A stretch of DNA of 64,000 bases from Planococcus sp. APC 4015 (GCA_030407505.1 JASDDH010000001.1:206341-270340); one strand, 5' to 3'; shown: positions 53,822 to 63,445, counted from the stretch's first letter. Notes: generated by a model not told the origin, from the sequence alone. Made by a program: numbers and translations.

Positions 53822-55384
53822 TCAGCCGCGGCCGAGCATCTTCTGCAGCTCGGCGAGATCAGCCTCGCTCGGTGCGCCGGTCGCACCCGCCCCGCCCAGC
53901 CCGAAGCCAGAGCCGGTCGGCGCAGCCGGCGGCTGCGCAGCGATGCCGGCGTTCTCGGCGGCGCGCTTGGCGGGGTTGCCCGACCGCGAGCCCTTGGCCT
54001 TGGTCTGCTTGCCCCGCTTGGCGGATGCACCGGTGCGGGCGCCCGGGATCGGGCCCATGCCGGGGATGTTCGGGGTGCCGCCGCGCGCGACCGTCTTCAT
54101 CATCTTCGCGGCCTGTTCGAATCGGTTGACGAGCGCGTTCACGTCGGTGACGGTCATCCCGGAACCGCGCGCGATGCGCATGCGGCGTGACCCGTTGAGC
54201 ACCTTCGGGTTGCGACGCTCGACCGGGGTCATCGACCGGATGATCGCCTCGGTGCGGTCGATCTCGCGCTCGTCGAAGTCGTCGAGCTGCTGCTTCATCT
54301 GGCCCATGCCCGGCAGCATGCCGAGCATCTTCTTCATGGAGCCCATCTTCTTGAGCTGCTGCATCTGCTCGAGGAAGTCCTCGAGGGTGAAGTTCTCGGT
54401 CGCGAGCTTCTCGGCCATCTTCATGGCTTCGGCCTCGTCGAACGCCGACTGGGCCTGCTCGATGAGGGTCAGGATGTCGCCGAGGTCGAGGATCCGGCTC
54501 GCCATACGGTCGGGGTGGAACGCCTCGAGATCGTCCAGACCCTCGCCGGTGGACGCGTAGATGATGGGACGGCCGGTGATCGACGCCACCGAGAGCGCCG
54601 CGCCGCCCTTCGAGTCACCGTCGAGCTTGGACAGTACCACGCCGGTGAAGTCGACGCCGTCCTGGAACGCCTTGGCGGTGTTGACGGCATCCTGACCGCT
54701 CATCGCGTCGATCACGAAGAGGACCTCGTCGGGATCTGTCGCCCTGCGGATGTCGCCGGCCTGCTTCATGAGCTCGGCATCCACGCCGAGGCGGCCGGCC
54801 GTGTCGATGATGACGATGTCGTGCTGCTGCCGGCGGGCGACCTCGACGCCGTCCCTGGCGACCTTGACCGGGTCGCCGACACCGTTGCCCGGCTCGGGCG
54901 CGTAGACCGCCGCGCCGGCGCGCTGGGCGACGACTTGAAGCTGGTTCACCGCATTGGGGCGCTGCAGGTCCGCGGCGACGAGCAGCGGGGTGTGGCCTTC
55001 CTTCTCCAGCTGGTGCGCGAGCTTGCCCGCGAACGTCGTCTTTCCCGAACCCTGGAGACCGGCGAGCATGATCACCGTCGGCGGGTTCTTCGCGAACTGC
55101 AGGCGGCGCTGCTGGCCGCCGAGGATCGCGATGAGCTCTTCGTTGACGATCTGGACGACCTGCTGGGCCGGGTTGAGGGCGCGATTGACCTCGTCGCCCA
55201 GCGCGCGTTCGCGCACCTTGGCGGTGAACTCCTTGACGACCGTCAGCGCGACGTCGGCCTCGAGCAGTGCGCGACGGATCTCGCGGACGGTGCCGTCGAC
55301 GTCGGCGGGGGTGAGCTGTCCCTTCTTCCGCAGATTGCGGAAGGTCTCGGTCAGCCGGTCGGAGAGTGTGCCGAAAGTCGCCAT
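53822..55384 (-). CDS. ffh: Signal recognition particle protein
   Basis: A 520-residue Ffh. N and G domains: GLQGSGKTT at 109-117, DTAGRLGVD and SKLDGDSKGG; M domain with GSRRMRIARGSGMTVTDVN, which binds SRP RNA, then a low-complexity C-terminal tail. It binds signal sequences on translating ribosomes. ATG 55384 is 9 bases after TAAACT, so it may be leaderless. Confidence 0.97.
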   Translation of the reverse strand: MATFGTLSDRLTETFRNLRKKGQLTPADVDGTVREIRRALLEADVALTVVKEFTAKVRERALGDEVNRALNPAQQVVQIVNEELIAILGGQQRRLQFAKNPPTVIMLAGLQGSGKTTFAGKLAHQLEKEGHTPLLVAADLQRPNAVNQLQVVAQRAGAAVYAPEPGNGVGDPVKVARDGVEVARRQQHDIVIIDTAGRLGVDAELMKQAGDIRRATDPDEVLFVIDAMSGQDAVNTAKAFQDGVDFTGVVLSKLDGDSKGGAALSVASITGRPIIYASTGEGLDDLEAFHPDRMASRILDLGDILTLIEQAQSAFDEAEAMKMAEKLATENFTLEDFLEQMQQLKKMGSMKKMLGMLPGMGQMKQQLDDFDEREIDRTEAIIRSMTPVERRNPKVLNGSRRMRIARGSGMTVTDVNALVNRFEQAAKMMKTVARGGTPNIPGMGPIPGARTGASAKRGKQTKAKGSRSGNPAKRAAENAGIAAQPPAAPTGSGFGLGGAGATGAPSEADLAELQKMLGRG

Positions 55385-55393
55385 GATGCGCCA

Positions 55394-55399
55394 AGTTTA
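55394..55399 (-). promoter_or_regulatory. -10 box (TAAACT) of ffh
   Basis: TAAACT with 9 bases to ATG 55384. A perfect 10-bp inverted repeat (55405-55431) lies just upstream. Confidence 0.4.
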
Positions 55400-55404
55400 C
55401 GCGA

Positions 55405-55431
55405 GCGGATGCCGGTCGCCGCGGCATCCGC
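55405..55431. repeat. Inverted repeat upstream of ffh
   Basis: GCGGATGCCG and CGGCATCCGC, separated by 7 bases, form a perfect 10-bp stem. It lies right upstream of the ffh -10 box and is one of the hairpins made from the GGATGCC motif. Confidence 0.6.
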
Positions 55432-55471
55432 GGTTCGAGACCCTCTGGACTCGGGTGCGGGCGTCCGTCCG

Positions 55472-55537
55472 CGAGGGCGTGGTCATTCCCGAGGGCGGGA
55501 TTCGTGCGCCCGGTCCTCTGGAGTGACCGCGCCCTCG
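55472..55537 (-). terminator. Large hairpin after the TetR-VOC gene
   Basis: CGAGGGCGTGGTCA (55472-55485) and TGACCGCGCCCTCG (55524-55537) pair over 14 bases with one G-T, and the interior can form a smaller stem. It would end the TetR-VOC transcript before ffh. Confidence 0.55.
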
Positions 55538-55548
55538 TGGAGGAGACG

Positions 55549-55564
55549 GGATGCCGCGGCATCC
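55549..55564. repeat. 16-base perfect palindrome
   Basis: GGATGCCGCGGCATCC, a perfect self-complementary palindrome made of two copies of GGATGCC, located 15 bases before the stop of the TetR-VOC gene. Confidence 0.7.
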
Positions 55565-55578
55565 GCCCGTGGTGACCG

Positions 55579-56562
55579 TCAGGACTCGGGCCCGAGCTCC
55601 TGGAAGAGCGTGAGCTGCAGGTCGGCCGCGCCGCGCAGGCGGGCGTTGAGCGATCGCCAGGGCGTGATCCGAGCGGATGCCTCCACCATCGCCCCGGCGG
55701 ACTCGAGCCGCTGGGCGACGGCGGCCGTGTCGTCGACCTCGAGCGCGACGCGGACCCGGTCGCTGACTCCCCCGTCCGTCTCCACCTCGTCGATGAACGC
55801 GACCTGCGCCGCATCGGCGAGCTCGAGCGTGGCCCGTCCCGCCTCGAGGATCACCACGCGGGCGCCCCCGTCGGCTTCGAACGCCTCGGCCTGCGGCATC
55901 CCGAGCACGTCGCGGTAGAAGGCCAGCGTCCGGTCGAAGTCGGCGGCCTGGACCACCAGGCGCAGCTGTCTGACGGCGCCGACTCCCGGCACCGGCGCCG
56001 TGCGCGCCGCCGTGTCGGCGGCGCGGCTGAGGAAGCGCTCGAGGGATGTGCGTCCCGCGCCGTCCAAGGCCCAGGCTTCGATGGCGGCCACCACCGCGCC
56101 GCCCCACGCGGCGCCCGCCACGTCGGCGGTCAGCCGATCCGCCCCGGCGTCCCGCAGGCGAGCGGCGACGGCCCGGGCGATGCGGGCGCGACGGACGGAT
56201 GCCTCGCGATCGAGTTCGGCAACGAGTCCCATCGCCGACGCGTGCACGATCGCCAGGGCGAGCGAGTCGGGGGCGAAGCCGTCGGCGATGCCGCGCACGG
56301 CAGCCGCGACGTCATCCGTACCCGCGCCCACGGCGATCGCGGCGTCGAAGACGGCCAGGCGCTGGTCCAGCCCCGCCCAGAGGATGTCGGACTTCGAGGC
56401 GAAGTAGTTGAAGAAGCTCGACCGGCTCACCCCCGCGCGGGACGCGATCTCGGCGATCGACGTGGCCTCGTAGCCCTTCTCGAGGAACAGCTCGCACGCG
56501 GCATCGGCGAGTGTGGCTTGGGACGAGGCCCGGGGTCTTCCGGCGCGCGACTCTGTGCTCAC
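55579..56562 (-). CDS. TetR-family regulator fused to a VOC domain
   Basis: A 327-residue fusion. The N-terminal TetR DNA-binding domain (residues 1-60, ATSIAEIASRAGVSRSSFFNYF) continues into an all-helical ligand domain to about residue 190, followed by a vicinal-oxygen-chelate (glyoxalase-like) domain (QLRLVVQAADFDRTLAFYRD ... LELADAAQVAFIDE). The VOC part may sense a small molecule. GTG 56562 is exactly 6 bases after TACCGT. It is divergent from lipB and could control it, which is inference. Confidence 0.9.
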   Translation of the reverse strand: MSTESRAGRPRASSQATLADAACELFLEKGYEATSIAEIASRAGVSRSSFFNYFASKSDILWAGLDQRLAVFDAAIAVGAGTDDVAAAVRGIADGFAPDSLALAIVHASAMGLVAELDREASVRRARIARAVAARLRDAGADRLTADVAGAAWGGAVVAAIEAWALDGAGRTSLERFLSRAADTAARTAPVPGVGAVRQLRLVVQAADFDRTLAFYRDVLGMPQAEAFEADGGARVVILEAGRATLELADAAQVAFIDEVETDGGVSDRVRVALEVDDTAAVAQRLESAGAMVEASARITPWRSLNARLRGAADLQLTLFQELGPES

Positions 56563-56568
56563 ACCCCC

Positions 56569-56574
56569 ACGGTA
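56569..56574 (-). promoter_or_regulatory. -10 box (TACCGT) of the TetR-VOC gene
   Basis: TACCGT with exactly 6 bases to GTG 56562, identical in sequence and spacing to the box before the GerW-like gene. Confidence 0.45.
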
Positions 56575-56606
56575 TTGCGATCCGCCTGCGGGAGCCCGCT
56601 GTCGGC

Positions 56607-56612
56607 TAATGT
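56607..56612 (+). promoter_or_regulatory. -10 box (TAATGT) of lipBA
   Basis: TAATGT lies 40 bases before lipB, with an AGAGGA ribosome binding site between. A clear -35 at normal spacing was not seen. Confidence 0.35.
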
Positions 56613-56651
56613 TGCACGCAGTCCATAAACCCCTGCCAGCAGAGGATCGCC

Positions 56652-57290
56652 GTGCTCGACATCGACAGCTCCGGGCTCGCGCCCGACCTCGTGCCCTATC
56701 TGGACGGATGGGCGCACCAGCGCCGTGTGCACGCCGAGGTGGTCGGCGGCGAACGCCCCGACACCCTGCTGCTGCTCGAGCACGAGGCCGTCTACACCGC
56801 CGGCAAGCGCACGGAACCCCACGAGCGACCGCGCGACGGGACGCCCGTGATCGACGTCGACCGCGGCGGTAAGATCACGTGGCACGGTCCCGGACAGCTC
56901 GTCGGGTACCCGATCGTCCGACTGCAGGAGCCCGTCGACGTCGTCGCGCACGTGCGCCGACTCGAGCGGCTGCTCATCGATGCCCTGCGCGAACACGGTG
57001 TCGACGGCCACCAGGTCGACGGCCGCAGCGGCGTCTGGGTGCGTCGTCCCCTCTCGGTCGACAAGGTCGCCGCCATCGGCGTGCGTGTCGAGAGGGGCGT
57101 CACCATGCACGGCTTCGCCGTCAACTGCGACAACACCCTCGCGGGATTCCGCGCCATCGTGCCGTGCGGCATCGCCGACGCCGGGGTCACGACCGTCAGC
57201 GAGGTGGTCGGTCAGGTGGTGACGCCTCGCGACATCGTGGCATCGGTGTCGTCGGCCTTCGCGGCCGAGTACGCGGGGGTCGCGGCGTGA
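56652..57290 (+). CDS. lipB: Octanoyltransferase
   Basis: A 212-residue LipB. The motifs [19 protein letters not shown] ([18 protein letters not shown]), [11 protein letters not shown] with Lys138, and VPCGI with the acyl-accepting Cys172 are present. It moves octanoyl from acyl carrier protein to lipoyl domains. GTG 56652 has AGAGGA upstream. It overlaps lipA by GTGA. Confidence 0.96.
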   Translation: MLDIDSSGLAPDLVPYLDGWAHQRRVHAEVVGGERPDTLLLLEHEAVYTAGKRTEPHERPRDGTPVIDVDRGGKITWHGPGQLVGYPIVRLQEPVDVVAHVRRLERLLIDALREHGVDGHQVDGRSGVWVRRPLSVDKVAAIGVRVERGVTMHGFAVNCDNTLAGFRAIVPCGIADAGVTTVSEVVGQVVTPRDIVASVSSAFAAEYAGVAA

Positions 57291-58306
57291 GCGGCTGCGG
57301 CGCGCCCGTCGCCGAGCCGGGCACCGGACCCGACGGACGCAAACTGCTGCGGCTCGAGATCCGCAACGCGCAGACGCCCATCGAGCGCAAGCCCGAGTGG
57401 ATCAAGACCCGCGCGAAGATGGGTCCCGAGTACACCGCGCTGCACGCCCTGGTGAAGGACGAGGGCCTGCACACCGTCTGCCAGGAAGCCGGCTGCCCCA
57501 ACATCTTCGAATGCTGGGAGGACCGGGAGGCCACGTTCCTCATCGGCGGCTCGCAGTGCACGCGACGGTGCGACTTCTGCCAGATCGACACGGGCAAGCC
57601 CGCCGACTACGACACCGATGAACCACGGCGCGTCGCCGAGAGCGTCACCCGCATGCGGCTGCGCTACGCGACGGTGACCGGCGTCGCCCGCGACGACCTG
57701 CCCGACGAGGGCGCCTGGCTGCACGCCGAGACCGTGCGCCGCATCCACGCCGAGAATCCGAACACGGGGGTCGAGATCCTGGCGACGGACTTCTCGGGGA
57801 ATCCCGAGCTGCTGGATGTCGTCTTCGACAGTCGTCCCGAAGTGTTCGCGCACAACGTCGAGACCGTGCCGCGGATCTTCAAGCGCATCCGCCCCGCCTT
57901 CCGGTACGAGCGTTCATTGGACGTCCTGACACAGGCACGTGCCGCGGGCCTCATCACGAAGTCGAATCTCATCCTCGGCATGGGCGAGGAGCCGCAGGAG
58001 GTCGTCCAGGCGCTGCAGGACCTGCACGACGCGGGAACCGACATCATCACGATCACCCAGTACCTGCGCCCGACGCCGAGGCACCTCCCCGTTGCCCGCT
58101 GGGTCAAGCCGCAGGAGTTCGTGGAGTTCAAGGACGAGGCCGAGCGCATCGGCTACCTCGGTGTCCTCGCCGGTCCCCTCGTGCGCTCGTCGTACCGCGC
58201 CGGGCGCCTGTGGGCGCAGTCGATGGTGTCGAAGGGCCGCGAGATTCCGGCGCATCTGTCGCACTTCGCCGAGACCGCCGAGACCGGATTCGCCCAGGCG
58301 GTCTAG
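57287..58306 (+). CDS. lipA: Lipoyl synthase
   Basis: A 339-residue radical SAM enzyme with two Fe-S clusters: the auxiliary cluster cysteines C65, C70 and C76, and the SAM-cluster CTRRCDFC at C91, C95 and C98. It inserts sulfur at C6 and C8 of octanoyl groups. GTG 57287 overlaps the lipB stop. Both enzymes give the complete endogenous lipoate route. Confidence 0.97.
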   Translation: MSGCGAPVAEPGTGPDGRKLLRLEIRNAQTPIERKPEWIKTRAKMGPEYTALHALVKDEGLHTVCQEAGCPNIFECWEDREATFLIGGSQCTRRCDFCQIDTGKPADYDTDEPRRVAESVTRMRLRYATVTGVARDDLPDEGAWLHAETVRRIHAENPNTGVEILATDFSGNPELLDVVFDSRPEVFAHNVETVPRIFKRIRPAFRYERSLDVLTQARAAGLITKSNLILGMGEEPQEVVQALQDLHDAGTDIITITQYLRPTPRHLPVARWVKPQEFVEFKDEAERIGYLGVLAGPLVRSSYRAGRLWAQSMVSKGREIPAHLSHFAETAETGFAQAV

Positions 58307-58313
58307 GACTCAG

Positions 58314-58334
58314 CCGGGGCCGCAGATCGGCCGG
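58314..58334. terminator. Hairpin between lipA and the DUF2004-like gene
   Basis: GGCCG and CGGCC form a 5-bp stem with a CAGAT loop, and an outer CC...GG pair with bulged bases, within the 30-base convergent gap. Confidence 0.4.
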
Positions 58335-58336
58335 AC

Positions 58337-58837
58337 TCAGTCCGCGCTGGTCACCGAGAGCATCGAGCCGTCGGAGCCCAGGTTGACCAGCAGCACGTCG
58401 TCGGTGGAATCGGGGTCGAGCGCGTACTCGAGCACCGCGAAGGGATCGGATCCGCCGTGCTCGTCGGCGAGGATCGTCATGCTCATGAGCTGCAGCGAGC
58501 GGATGACGTCGATCTGGACATCCCCCGAGATGTCGACCAGCAGCTCGTCGAGCTCGTCGCCCAGCTCGGCCTGCTGCTGGAGGATGTACTCGGTCACCTC
58601 GCTCGTGCGGTCGTTGAGTTCGGTGACCATCGAATTGCGGGCGTTGAAGTCGATCGCCTCGATCGATGCGATCAGGCTGGCCGCGACGTCCAGAGCCGCC
58701 TCCGACACGTCGTCCTGGTCGGGGGCGGTGAGATCGATCGTCACCGTCTGATCGCCGAGCTCGACGTTCTCCGACCAGAAGATCGAGCCGTCCGGGCCCG
58801 ACTCGAGGAGTCCGAAGTAGTCGTGCTCGATCGCCAT
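58337..58837 (-). CDS. DUF2004-like protein
   Basis: A 166-residue acidic protein. The start HDYFGLLESGPDGSIFWSE, the central VTIDLTAP strand and the C-terminal PFAVLEYALDPDSTDDVLLV fit the DUF2004 domain layout, but I give only moderate weight to it. No function is known. ATG 58837 is directly preceded by a G-rich stretch. It sits between lipA and ftsY without being part of either operon. Confidence 0.72.
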   Translation of the reverse strand: MAIEHDYFGLLESGPDGSIFWSENVELGDQTVTIDLTAPDQDDVSEAALDVAASLIASIEAIDFNARNSMVTELNDRTSEVTEYILQQQAELGDELDELLVDISGDVQIDVIRSLQLMSMTILADEHGGSDPFAVLEYALDPDSTDDVLLVNLGSDGSMLSVTSAD

Positions 58838-58908
58838 TCCCCCATGAAACCAGCGGAGCGCCCTGCGCGGTAGTCCGCACGCGGCGTTTCGGTTTCGCGC
58901 AGCGCGAA

Positions 58909-59781
58909 TCAGTCCACGAGGGCGGCCGCGAACACGTGCGGCGTGAACCCGGTGAGGTCGCCGATGCCTTCGCCCTGGCCGAGCAGCTTGACCGGGATGC
59001 CGGTCTTCTCCTGCACGCTCAGCACGAAACCGCCTTTGGCCGAGCCGTCGAGCTTCGTGAGCACGAGACCCGTGACTCCGGCGTGCTCTAGGAAGGCCTG
59101 CGCCTGCACGACACCGTTCTGCCCGGTGGTCGCATCGAGCACGAGCAGCACCTCGCTGATCGGCGCCTGCTTCTCGATGACGCGACGGATCTTCGTCAGC
59201 TCGTCCATCAGCCCGCCCTTCGTGTGCAGGCGACCGGCCGTGTCGACCAGCACGATCTCGGTGCCGGTGCGCTTGGCGTACTCGATGGTCTGGAAGGCGA
59301 CGGATGCCGGGTCCTGACCCTCCTGCTGAGGCCGCACGATCGCCGCTCCCCCGCGCTCCGCCCACGTGGCGAGCTGGTCCACGGCCGCGGCACGGAAGGT
59401 GTCGGCCGCACCGACCACGACACTGCGGCCGTAGCGCTGCAGGAACTTCGCGAACTTCCCGATCGTCGTCGTCTTGCCCACGCCGTTCACGCCCACCACG
59501 AGCACGACCGCGGGGCGCTCGGTGAGCTTGAGGGTCGTGTCGAACTTCGCGAAATGCTCCTCGAGGGTCTCCTTCAGCATGCGCTGGAGGTCGCGGGGGT
59601 CGGTGGTGCGGTACCGCTCGACCTTGTCCCGCAGTTCGTCGACGATGCGCTCGGTGATGTCGGGTCCGAAGTCGGCCGTGAGCAGAGCCGTCTCGAGGTC
59701 TTCCCACGTCGTCTCGTCGATCGTGGGCTTGACGAACATCCCGCGCAGTGCGCGGCCGAGCGACCAGGAGCTTTCAGCCAT
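58909..59781 (-). CDS. ftsY: Signal recognition particle receptor FtsY
   Basis: A 290-residue FtsY consisting of the NG domain only; the acidic A domain is absent. Motifs: GVNGVGKTTTIGKF at 97-110, DTAGRLHTKGGLMDEL and TKLDGSAKGG. It receives SRP-ribosome complexes at the membrane. ATG 59781 is exactly 6 bases after TAGGCT. Confidence 0.96.
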   Translation of the reverse strand: MAESSWSLGRALRGMFVKPTIDETTWEDLETALLTADFGPDITERIVDELRDKVERYRTTDPRDLQRMLKETLEEHFAKFDTTLKLTERPAVVLVVGVNGVGKTTTIGKFAKFLQRYGRSVVVGAADTFRAAAVDQLATWAERGGAAIVRPQQEGQDPASVAFQTIEYAKRTGTEIVLVDTAGRLHTKGGLMDELTKIRRVIEKQAPISEVLLVLDATTGQNGVVQAQAFLEHAGVTGLVLTKLDGSAKGGFVLSVQEKTGIPVKLLGQGEGIGDLTGFTPHVFAAALVD

Positions 59782-59787
59782 GGGTCA

Positions 59788-59793
59788 AGCCTA
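59788..59793 (-). promoter_or_regulatory. -10 box (TAGGCT) of ftsY
   Basis: TAGGCT with exactly 6 bases to ATG 59781. It lies at the end of smc, so ftsY can be transcribed on its own. Confidence 0.5.
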
Positions 59794-62700
59794 GGCCGAT
59801 GCCCTCTCGGCGATCCGCTGCCCGACCACGGCAGACACGCCGTCCTGACGCATCGAGACGCCGTAGAGCGCGTCGGCGATCTCCATCGTGCGCTTCTGAT
59901 GGGTGATCACGATCAACTGGCTCGACTCGCGCAGCTGCTCGAACACCCCCAGAAGGCGTCCGAGGTTCGCGTCGTCGAGAGCCGCCTCCACCTCGTCCAG
60001 GATGTAGAACGGGCTGGGACGAGCCTTGAAGATCGCCGTCAGCAGCGCCACCGCCGCGAGGGAGCGCTCGCCGCCCGACAGCAGCGACAGCCGCTCGATC
60101 TTCTTGCCCACGGGGCGCACGGAGACCTCGATCCCCGTGGTGAGCGGGTCATCGGGGTTGGTGAGCGAGATGCTGCCCGTGCCGCCGGGGAAGAGGATCG
60201 GGAACACCTCACCGAACGCGACGCGGGTGTCTTCGAAAGCCGCCAGGAAGATAGTCTGCATGCGTTCGTCGAGCTCGTCGATGATCGTCAGGAGGTCGGC
60301 GCGGGTCTGCGCGAGATCGGCGAGCTGCTCGGTCAAGAAGATGTGGCGCTGTTCGAGCGCGGCGAACTCCTCCAGCGCCAAGGGGTTGACGCGGCCGAGC
60401 TGCGAAAGCTTCCGCTCGGCATCCTGCAGACGTCGTCTCTGCTGCGCACGGTCGTACTCGACGGTGTCACCGTCGGAGCCGTCCACGGGAACGGCCTGGT
60501 CCGGTCCATATTCTGAAATGAGAATGTCTTCGTCGAGCCCGAGCTCCGAGGCGACCCGCTCCACCAGGCCCGTCACGTGCAGCCGCTTCTCGTGGATCTG
60601 CAGCTCGAGGCTGTGGACGCTCTCGGTGAGTCCGGCGAGTCGCTCGCGAAGACCGGACTCCCGGCCGCGCAGCTCGGCGAGCTCGGCCGTGAGCGCGGTG
60701 CGTGCCGATTCGGCGGTGGCGAGCTCGACACGGGCGAGCGACACCGAGCGGTCGACCGAATCCAGCACAGCGGGCAGCTGGGCGGCCACCCCTGAGGCGA
60801 CGTCACGCTGAGCCCGGCGGATCACGGAGCGTCGAGCTGCCTCTGCCGCTGCTTCCCGCTCCCGCTCACGCTGGCGGGCCAGCTGCGCGACGCGGGCCTC
60901 TCCGGCCCGGATGCGTTCGCGCAGCGTCTCGACGTCGAGACGCGCGCGCATCTCGGCATCGCGCGCGCCTTCGAGCTCGGCGAGCATCCCCTCGCGCGCC
61001 GAGGCGTCGAGGATCGGTCGCGGTGCCTCAGCCGCGGCCCGCAGCCTCTCATCGGCATGGCGGGCTGCGGTCTCTGCGTCGGCGACGGCGGCCGCGGTCT
61101 GCGCGATGCCCGCTTCGAGCCGTTCGCACTCCGCGACAGCGGCTTCATGGCGGACGGTCGCCCTGTTGACGTGCTCGGCGTGCGCTGCGAGGGCGGCGTC
61201 GTACTCGCGCAGCGTCGTGAGCGCCGTCTTCGTGCGGTGGCGCGAGCTCTCGAGAGCCTTCGCGGCATCGGCGAGGGCTTCGCGCAGGGAGTCCGCGACG
61301 ACGACGATCTCGTCGCGCCGGTCGGCCGCGGCATCCCGCTCAGCCGCCAGTTCGATGCGCGAGCGGGAGGCCCCGGCGCCGGCGCGCAGGGAGTCTCCCG
61401 TGTAGACCTCGCCGGCGCGCGTCACGACGGTGAGCGATTCTGTTCCGTCGCGCCCGCTGAGCGCGCGGCGGGCGGCATCGAGATCCTCGGCGACGACGAC
61501 GCGCGCGAGGATCCCGCGCACCCCCGCCGGTCCCGAGACCACGTCTGCGGCGGGCGTCACTCCGGGGATGTCGGGCATCGCCGGCGTCTCGGATCGGCCG
61601 TCGGCGATCACGATGTCCACGACGCCCAGATCGGCCGTGCGCAGTTCGTCGGCGAGGGCGAACGCGACGTCGGGGTCATCGACGAGCACACCCTCGGCGA
61701 CGGGTCCGAGCACCGCCGCGATCGCGGCCTCGTACCCCGGGGTCACCTGGATCGCGTCGCCGACCAACCCGCGGATCCCGGTGCGGTCGTCGGCGATCAC
61801 CGCGGACGCGGCGCTCTTGACGTCGAGCGCCCGGGTCAGGGCACGCGTCTGCGCGGTGAGCGCCTCGCCCTCCCGCTCCGCCGCGTGAAGCCGCTCCCGC
61901 AGGGTCGAGACGGTGGCCTCCGCCTCATTCGCCTCGCGCTGCGCGCGGTCGTAGGCGGTCGCGTGATCGGCGGCCGAGCCGTCGGGCACGAGGTCGGGAT
62001 CGACGCCGGCGAGTACCGCCTCCGCCTCGGCGCGGCGCGCGAGCGCGGCGTCGAGCGCCTTCTGCTGACGCTCCACGCCTCCGCGCACGGCCGCGAGCGC
62101 AGACGCCGCGGCCTCGGCGGTGCCGCGAAGCGCCGTCAGACGCATGTCGTGCTCCGAGACGAGGGCGCTCTGGGCCGCGATGTCGACATCGAGCGCGTCG
62201 AGTTCGGCTCGCGCACGGGTGACGGCGCGGGATGCCTCGGCCGCGGCATCCTGGGCATCGCCCAACCCAGCGCCGACCTCGTCGATCTCGGCGCGCGCCT
62301 CGTCGATCATGGCCTGCGACACAGTGGTGAGATCGAGGCGGTCCTCGTCGTCGGTGTCGCCGAGGAGTGCCAGGCGCTGTCCGGCGAGCGTGTAGAGCGA
62401 GCGCAGGCGCTCCTGCACGCGTTCGAGCCCGTAGGCCACGCGCCGAGCCTCGTCGACCGCCTCGGAGCGCTGATCGCTCTCGAGCTGCTCGACCCGACCG
62501 CGCACGTGCTCGAGCTGATCCTGGAGCACGACGCGCTGCGTCTGGCGCTCCTGCTCGCTGCGGGCGTGGTCGGCGAGCTGGGCGCGGAGGACGGACAGGT
62601 CCTCGGCGTAGATCCGCGCCTTCGCGTCGCGAACGACCGCGGCGATCGTGGCCGCTTCGCGCGCGATCTCGGCCTGCCGGCCGAGCGGCTTCAACTGTCG

Positions 62701-63297
62701 CCGCAGCTCGCCGGCCAGGTCGCTCAACCTCGTGAGGTTGGCCTCCATGGCGGCGAGCTTGCGCAGCGTCTTCTCTTTGCGTCGACGGTGCTTCAGGATG
62801 CCGGCGGCCTCTTCGATGAAGCCGCGGCGGTCTTCGGGGGTCGCCTGCAGGACGCCGTCGAGACGGCCCTGCCCCACGATCACGTGCATCTCGCGCCCGA
62901 GGCCCGAGTCGCTCAGCAGCTCCTGCACATCGAGCAGGCGACACGTGCCGCCGTTGATCGCGTACTCGCTCGCGCCGTTGCGGAACAGCGTGCGGCTGAT
63001 CGTGACTTCGGCGTACTCGATGGGCAGCGCGCCGTCGCTGTTGTCGATCGTCAGCTGCACCTCGGCGCGGCCGAGCGGGCCGCGCGTGGACGTGCCGGCG
63101 AAGATGACGTCATCCATCTTCCCGCCGCGGAGCGTCTTGGCGCCCTGCTCGCCCATGACCCAGGCGAGGGCGTCGACCACGTTCGACTTGCCCGAGCCGT
63201 TGGGCCCGACGATGCAGGTCACTCCGGTCTCGAACGCGAAGGTGGTCGGCTGGGCGAACGACTTGAAGCCCTTGAGCGTCACGCTCTTCAGGTGCAT
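59791..63297 (-). CDS. smc: Chromosome segregation protein SMC
   Basis: A 1168-residue SMC. Walker A GPNGSGKS at 31-38, two coiled coils interrupted by the hinge (about residues 500-660), the LSGGERSLAAVALL signature and the YILDEVEAALDDANL Walker B near the C-terminus. It organises and segregates the chromosome with ScpAB. ATG 63297 has GGAGG upstream. The 3' end abuts ftsY. Confidence 0.97.
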   Translation of the reverse strand: MHLKSVTLKGFKSFAQPTTFAFETGVTCIVGPNGSGKSNVVDALAWVMGEQGAKTLRGGKMDDVIFAGTSTRGPLGRAEVQLTIDNSDGALPIEYAEVTISRTLFRNGASEYAINGGTCRLLDVQELLSDSGLGREMHVIVGQGRLDGVLQATPEDRRGFIEEAAGILKHRRRKEKTLRKLAAMEANLTRLSDLAGELRRQLKPLGRQAEIAREAATIAAVVRDAKARIYAEDLSVLRAQLADHARSEQERQTQRVVLQDQLEHVRGRVEQLESDQRSEAVDEARRVAYGLERVQERLRSLYTLAGQRLALLGDTDDEDRLDLTTVSQAMIDEARAEIDEVGAGLGDAQDAAAEASRAVTRARAELDALDVDIAAQSALVSEHDMRLTALRGTAEAAASALAAVRGGVERQQKALDAALARRAEAEAVLAGVDPDLVPDGSAADHATAYDRAQREANEAEATVSTLRERLHAAEREGEALTAQTRALTRALDVKSAASAVIADDRTGIRGLVGDAIQVTPGYEAAIAAVLGPVAEGVLVDDPDVAFALADELRTADLGVVDIVIADGRSETPAMPDIPGVTPAADVVSGPAGVRGILARVVVAEDLDAARRALSGRDGTESLTVVTRAGEVYTGDSLRAGAGASRSRIELAAERDAAADRRDEIVVVADSLREALADAAKALESSRHRTKTALTTLREYDAALAAHAEHVNRATVRHEAAVAECERLEAGIAQTAAAVADAETAARHADERLRAAAEAPRPILDASAREGMLAELEGARDAEMRARLDVETLRERIRAGEARVAQLARQREREREAAAEAARRSVIRRAQRDVASGVAAQLPAVLDSVDRSVSLARVELATAESARTALTAELAELRGRESGLRERLAGLTESVHSLELQIHEKRLHVTGLVERVASELGLDEDILISEYGPDQAVPVDGSDGDTVEYDRAQQRRRLQDAERKLSQLGRVNPLALEEFAALEQRHIFLTEQLADLAQTRADLLTIIDELDERMQTIFLAAFEDTRVAFGEVFPILFPGGTGSISLTNPDDPLTTGIEVSVRPVGKKIERLSLLSGGERSLAAVALLTAIFKARPSPFYILDEVEAALDDANLGRLLGVFEQLRESSQLIVITHQKRTMEIADALYGVSMRQDGVSAVVGQRIAERASA

Positions 63298-63327
63298 GCG
63301 ACAGCCTCCGACCCGGACATCGCGTCC

Positions 63328-63333
63328 ACGCTA
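63328..63333 (-). promoter_or_regulatory. -10 box (TAGCGT) of smc
   Basis: TAGCGT lies about 31 bases before smc ATG, with a GGAGG ribosome binding site between, so smc has a normal leader. Confidence 0.35.
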
Positions 63334-63415
63334 TCCGACGGTGCATCCGATGCCGTGACGGCGAGCCGGGATGCCGCCGGAACACCTCCCATCGCTCGCG
63401 ACACGCCCGGGATGC

Positions 63416-63445
63416 TTGACGCCGGCGGCCCATGTGCGCTAGCGT
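63416..63445 (+). promoter_or_regulatory. Sigma-70-type promoter before the 30-codon ORF
   Basis: TTGACG (63416-63421) and TAGCGT (63440-63445) with an 18-base spacer. The -35 box is the closest match to the TTGACA consensus in the window. Confidence 0.6.

Noticed and set aside
57061..57290. Extended lipA start upstream in the same frame
   Set aside because: The frame before 57287 is antisense-like shadow within lipB; the GTG overlap and the conserved LipA start support 57287.
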